NCBI GenBank assembly: GCA_030679145.1
Contig: JAUXTU010000116.1
Location: forward strand, 1-64,000
Length of the DNA: 64,000 bases
Reading direction: 5' to 3'
Origin: Bacteroidota bacterium
GTDB lineage: Bacteria; Bacteroidota; Ignavibacteria; UBA10030; UBA8401
Positions 63,317 through 64,000 of the stretch are shown piece after piece. Position 1 is the stretch's first letter. Every line of letters begins with the position of its first letter. The notes below the pieces were generated by a model. It had not been told where the DNA came from and searched no databases. It saw only the letters and a program-made list of their open reading frames with translations. The translations under genes and the position numbers were made by a program.

Positions 63317-64000
63317 ATGTTACAAAAAATCTATGCAGAAGCAAAAAAAAATGAACGTGCTGTTGCGGAATTTCTTCGTGAACTGATCGCAATTAAGTCG
63401 CTCAGTTCACAAGAAGGAAATGTTATTGCGCGTGTAAAGCAGGAAATGGAAAAATGCAAATTCGATGAAATTACGATTGACCCGATGGGAAACATTATTG
63501 GTCGTATCGGTCACGGAAAGCATGTAATTGCATTCGATGCTCATGTTGATACAGTTGATGTCGGCAATCCTGAAAATTGGAAAGTTGATCCGTTCAAAGG
63601 CGATGAAAAAGGTGGTATCATTTATGGACGAGGCGCATGCGATATGAAAGGGGCACTTGCATCGATCATTTATGGCGGAAAAATTATCAAAGACCTCGGC
63701 CTTGAAGGTGATTATACATTGTATGTTGTCGGAAGTGTTCAGGAAGAAGATTGCGATGGTTTGTGCTGGCAATATATTATCAAAGAAGATAAAATTCGCC
63801 CTGAAGTTGTTGTGATCACCGAACCGACAAATCTTGCAGTGTATCGCGGCCACCGCGGACGGATGGAAATTGAAGTTCGCACCAAAGGAATTTCGTGTCA
63901 CGGTTCTGCACCGGAGCGGGGCGTGAATGCAGTGTATAAAATGGCTCCAATCGTTCAAGATATTGAGAAATTAAATGAACGCCTTGGCGGTGAACCATTC
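63317..64000 (+). CDS. ygeY: YgeY-type M20 metallohydrolase, N-terminal part (cut by window end)
   Basis: 228 codons from the ATG at 63317 to the window edge without a stop; the ORF track shows only antisense ORFs because the gene is incomplete. M20 metallopeptidase: DAHVDTVD (His ligand and catalytic Asp) near 75, GACDMKGALAS (bridging Asp) near 112, QEEDCDG (catalytic Glu and metal Glu) near 144, TEPT near 174 and HGSAPERG near 197. The sequence matches the YgeY selenium metabolism-linked hydrolase group rather than ArgE or DapE. Probably deacylates or deformylates the amino acid product of the pathway. AAAAGG lies before the ATG. Confidence 0.9.
   Translation, partial: MLQKIYAEAKKNERAVAEFLRELIAIKSLSSQEGNVIARVKQEMEKCKFDEITIDPMGNIIGRIGHGKHVIAFDAHVDTVDVGNPENWKVDPFKGDEKGGIIYGRGACDMKGALASIIYGGKIIKDLGLEGDYTLYVVGSVQEEDCDGLCWQYIIKEDKIRPEVVVITEPTNLAVYRGHRGRMEIEVRTKGISCHGSAPERGVNAVYKMAPIVQDIEKLNERLGGEPF

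Noticed and set aside
63407-63958. 183-residue minus-strand ORF
   Set aside because: Exactly antisense to the M20 metal-binding region of ygeY; cysteine/isoleucine/asparagine-rich composition typical of a shadow frame.
1-64000. tRNA or rRNA genes
   Set aside because: No cloverleaf or conserved rRNA segments were recognised by eye; a tRNAscan and Rfam search would be decisive.

Overview
The window looks like an AT-rich chromosome segment from the FCB group of bacteria, probably an Ignavibacteria/Chlorobi-like or other deep Bacteroidota lineage. Three things suggest this. A secreted protein at 49.9 kb ends in a type IX secretion sorting domain of the 'YPNPFNP' kind. The best promoter (upstream of mraZ) has a TTGACT box followed by TAACTTTG, which fits the TAnnTTTG element of that group. 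There are many lipoproteins and outer-membrane barrel-like proteins. Taxonomy is an inference; no rRNA or tRNA gene was recognised.

Layout. 1-9.7 kb is an accessory region, all on the minus strand, of small secreted, membrane and enzyme genes (alpha/beta hydrolase lipoprotein, an MDR dehydrogenase broken by a stop codon, two paralogous barrel proteins, a DUF4395 protein, an S41 protease, an NAD-binding protein). It carries an attC-like palindrome, an SDR gene remnant and a MITE-like repeat, so it shows past cassette or insertion traffic. 9.7-25.6 kb holds housekeeping and sensory genes: a tandem sugar-binding-fold protein, a five-gene operon ending in a histidine kinase/response regulator pair, serB, an M3 peptidase, two surface lipoproteins, and an aldehyde dehydrogenase/SDR/ATP-grasp operon. 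At 25.8 kb the coding strand switches to plus with mfd.

29.9-47.1 kb is a nearly complete division and cell wall (dcw) cluster: mraZ-rsmH-ftsL-ftsI-murE-murF-mraY-murD-ftsW-murG-(unknown membrane protein)-murC-ftsQ-ftsA-ftsZ. It has a clear promoter, three MraZ-type boxes spaced exactly 10 bases apart, and a terminator after ftsZ. MurE carries the DNPR motif of meso-diaminopimelate-adding enzymes. murB and ddl are absent. After ftsZ come a gene of unknown function, a zinc-finger/transmembrane/FG-GAP-like protein, the sorting-domain protein, and a small unknown protein.

51.3-64 kb is the most interesting part. A plus-strand operon encodes a threonine synthase-like PLP enzyme, SsnA, a short YgfK, a fused Fe-S/molybdenum xanthine dehydrogenase, YgeW, a second PLP enzyme and YgeY (cut by the window edge). 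This is the gene set of 'selenium-dependent molybdenum hydroxylase' and anaerobic purine/urate breakdown clusters known from E. coli and gut anaerobes, here with altered parts. YgfK lacks its FAD/NAD(P) module, and a second PLP enzyme of a different family sits where YgeX would be expected. Divergently transcribed is an unusual membrane protein fused to a THEP1-type NTPase that could be a dedicated transporter or cofactor-handling protein for the same pathway. The genes could together hydroxylate purines, open the ring, and recover ammonia and carbamoyl phosphate, but substrate and direction are inferred.
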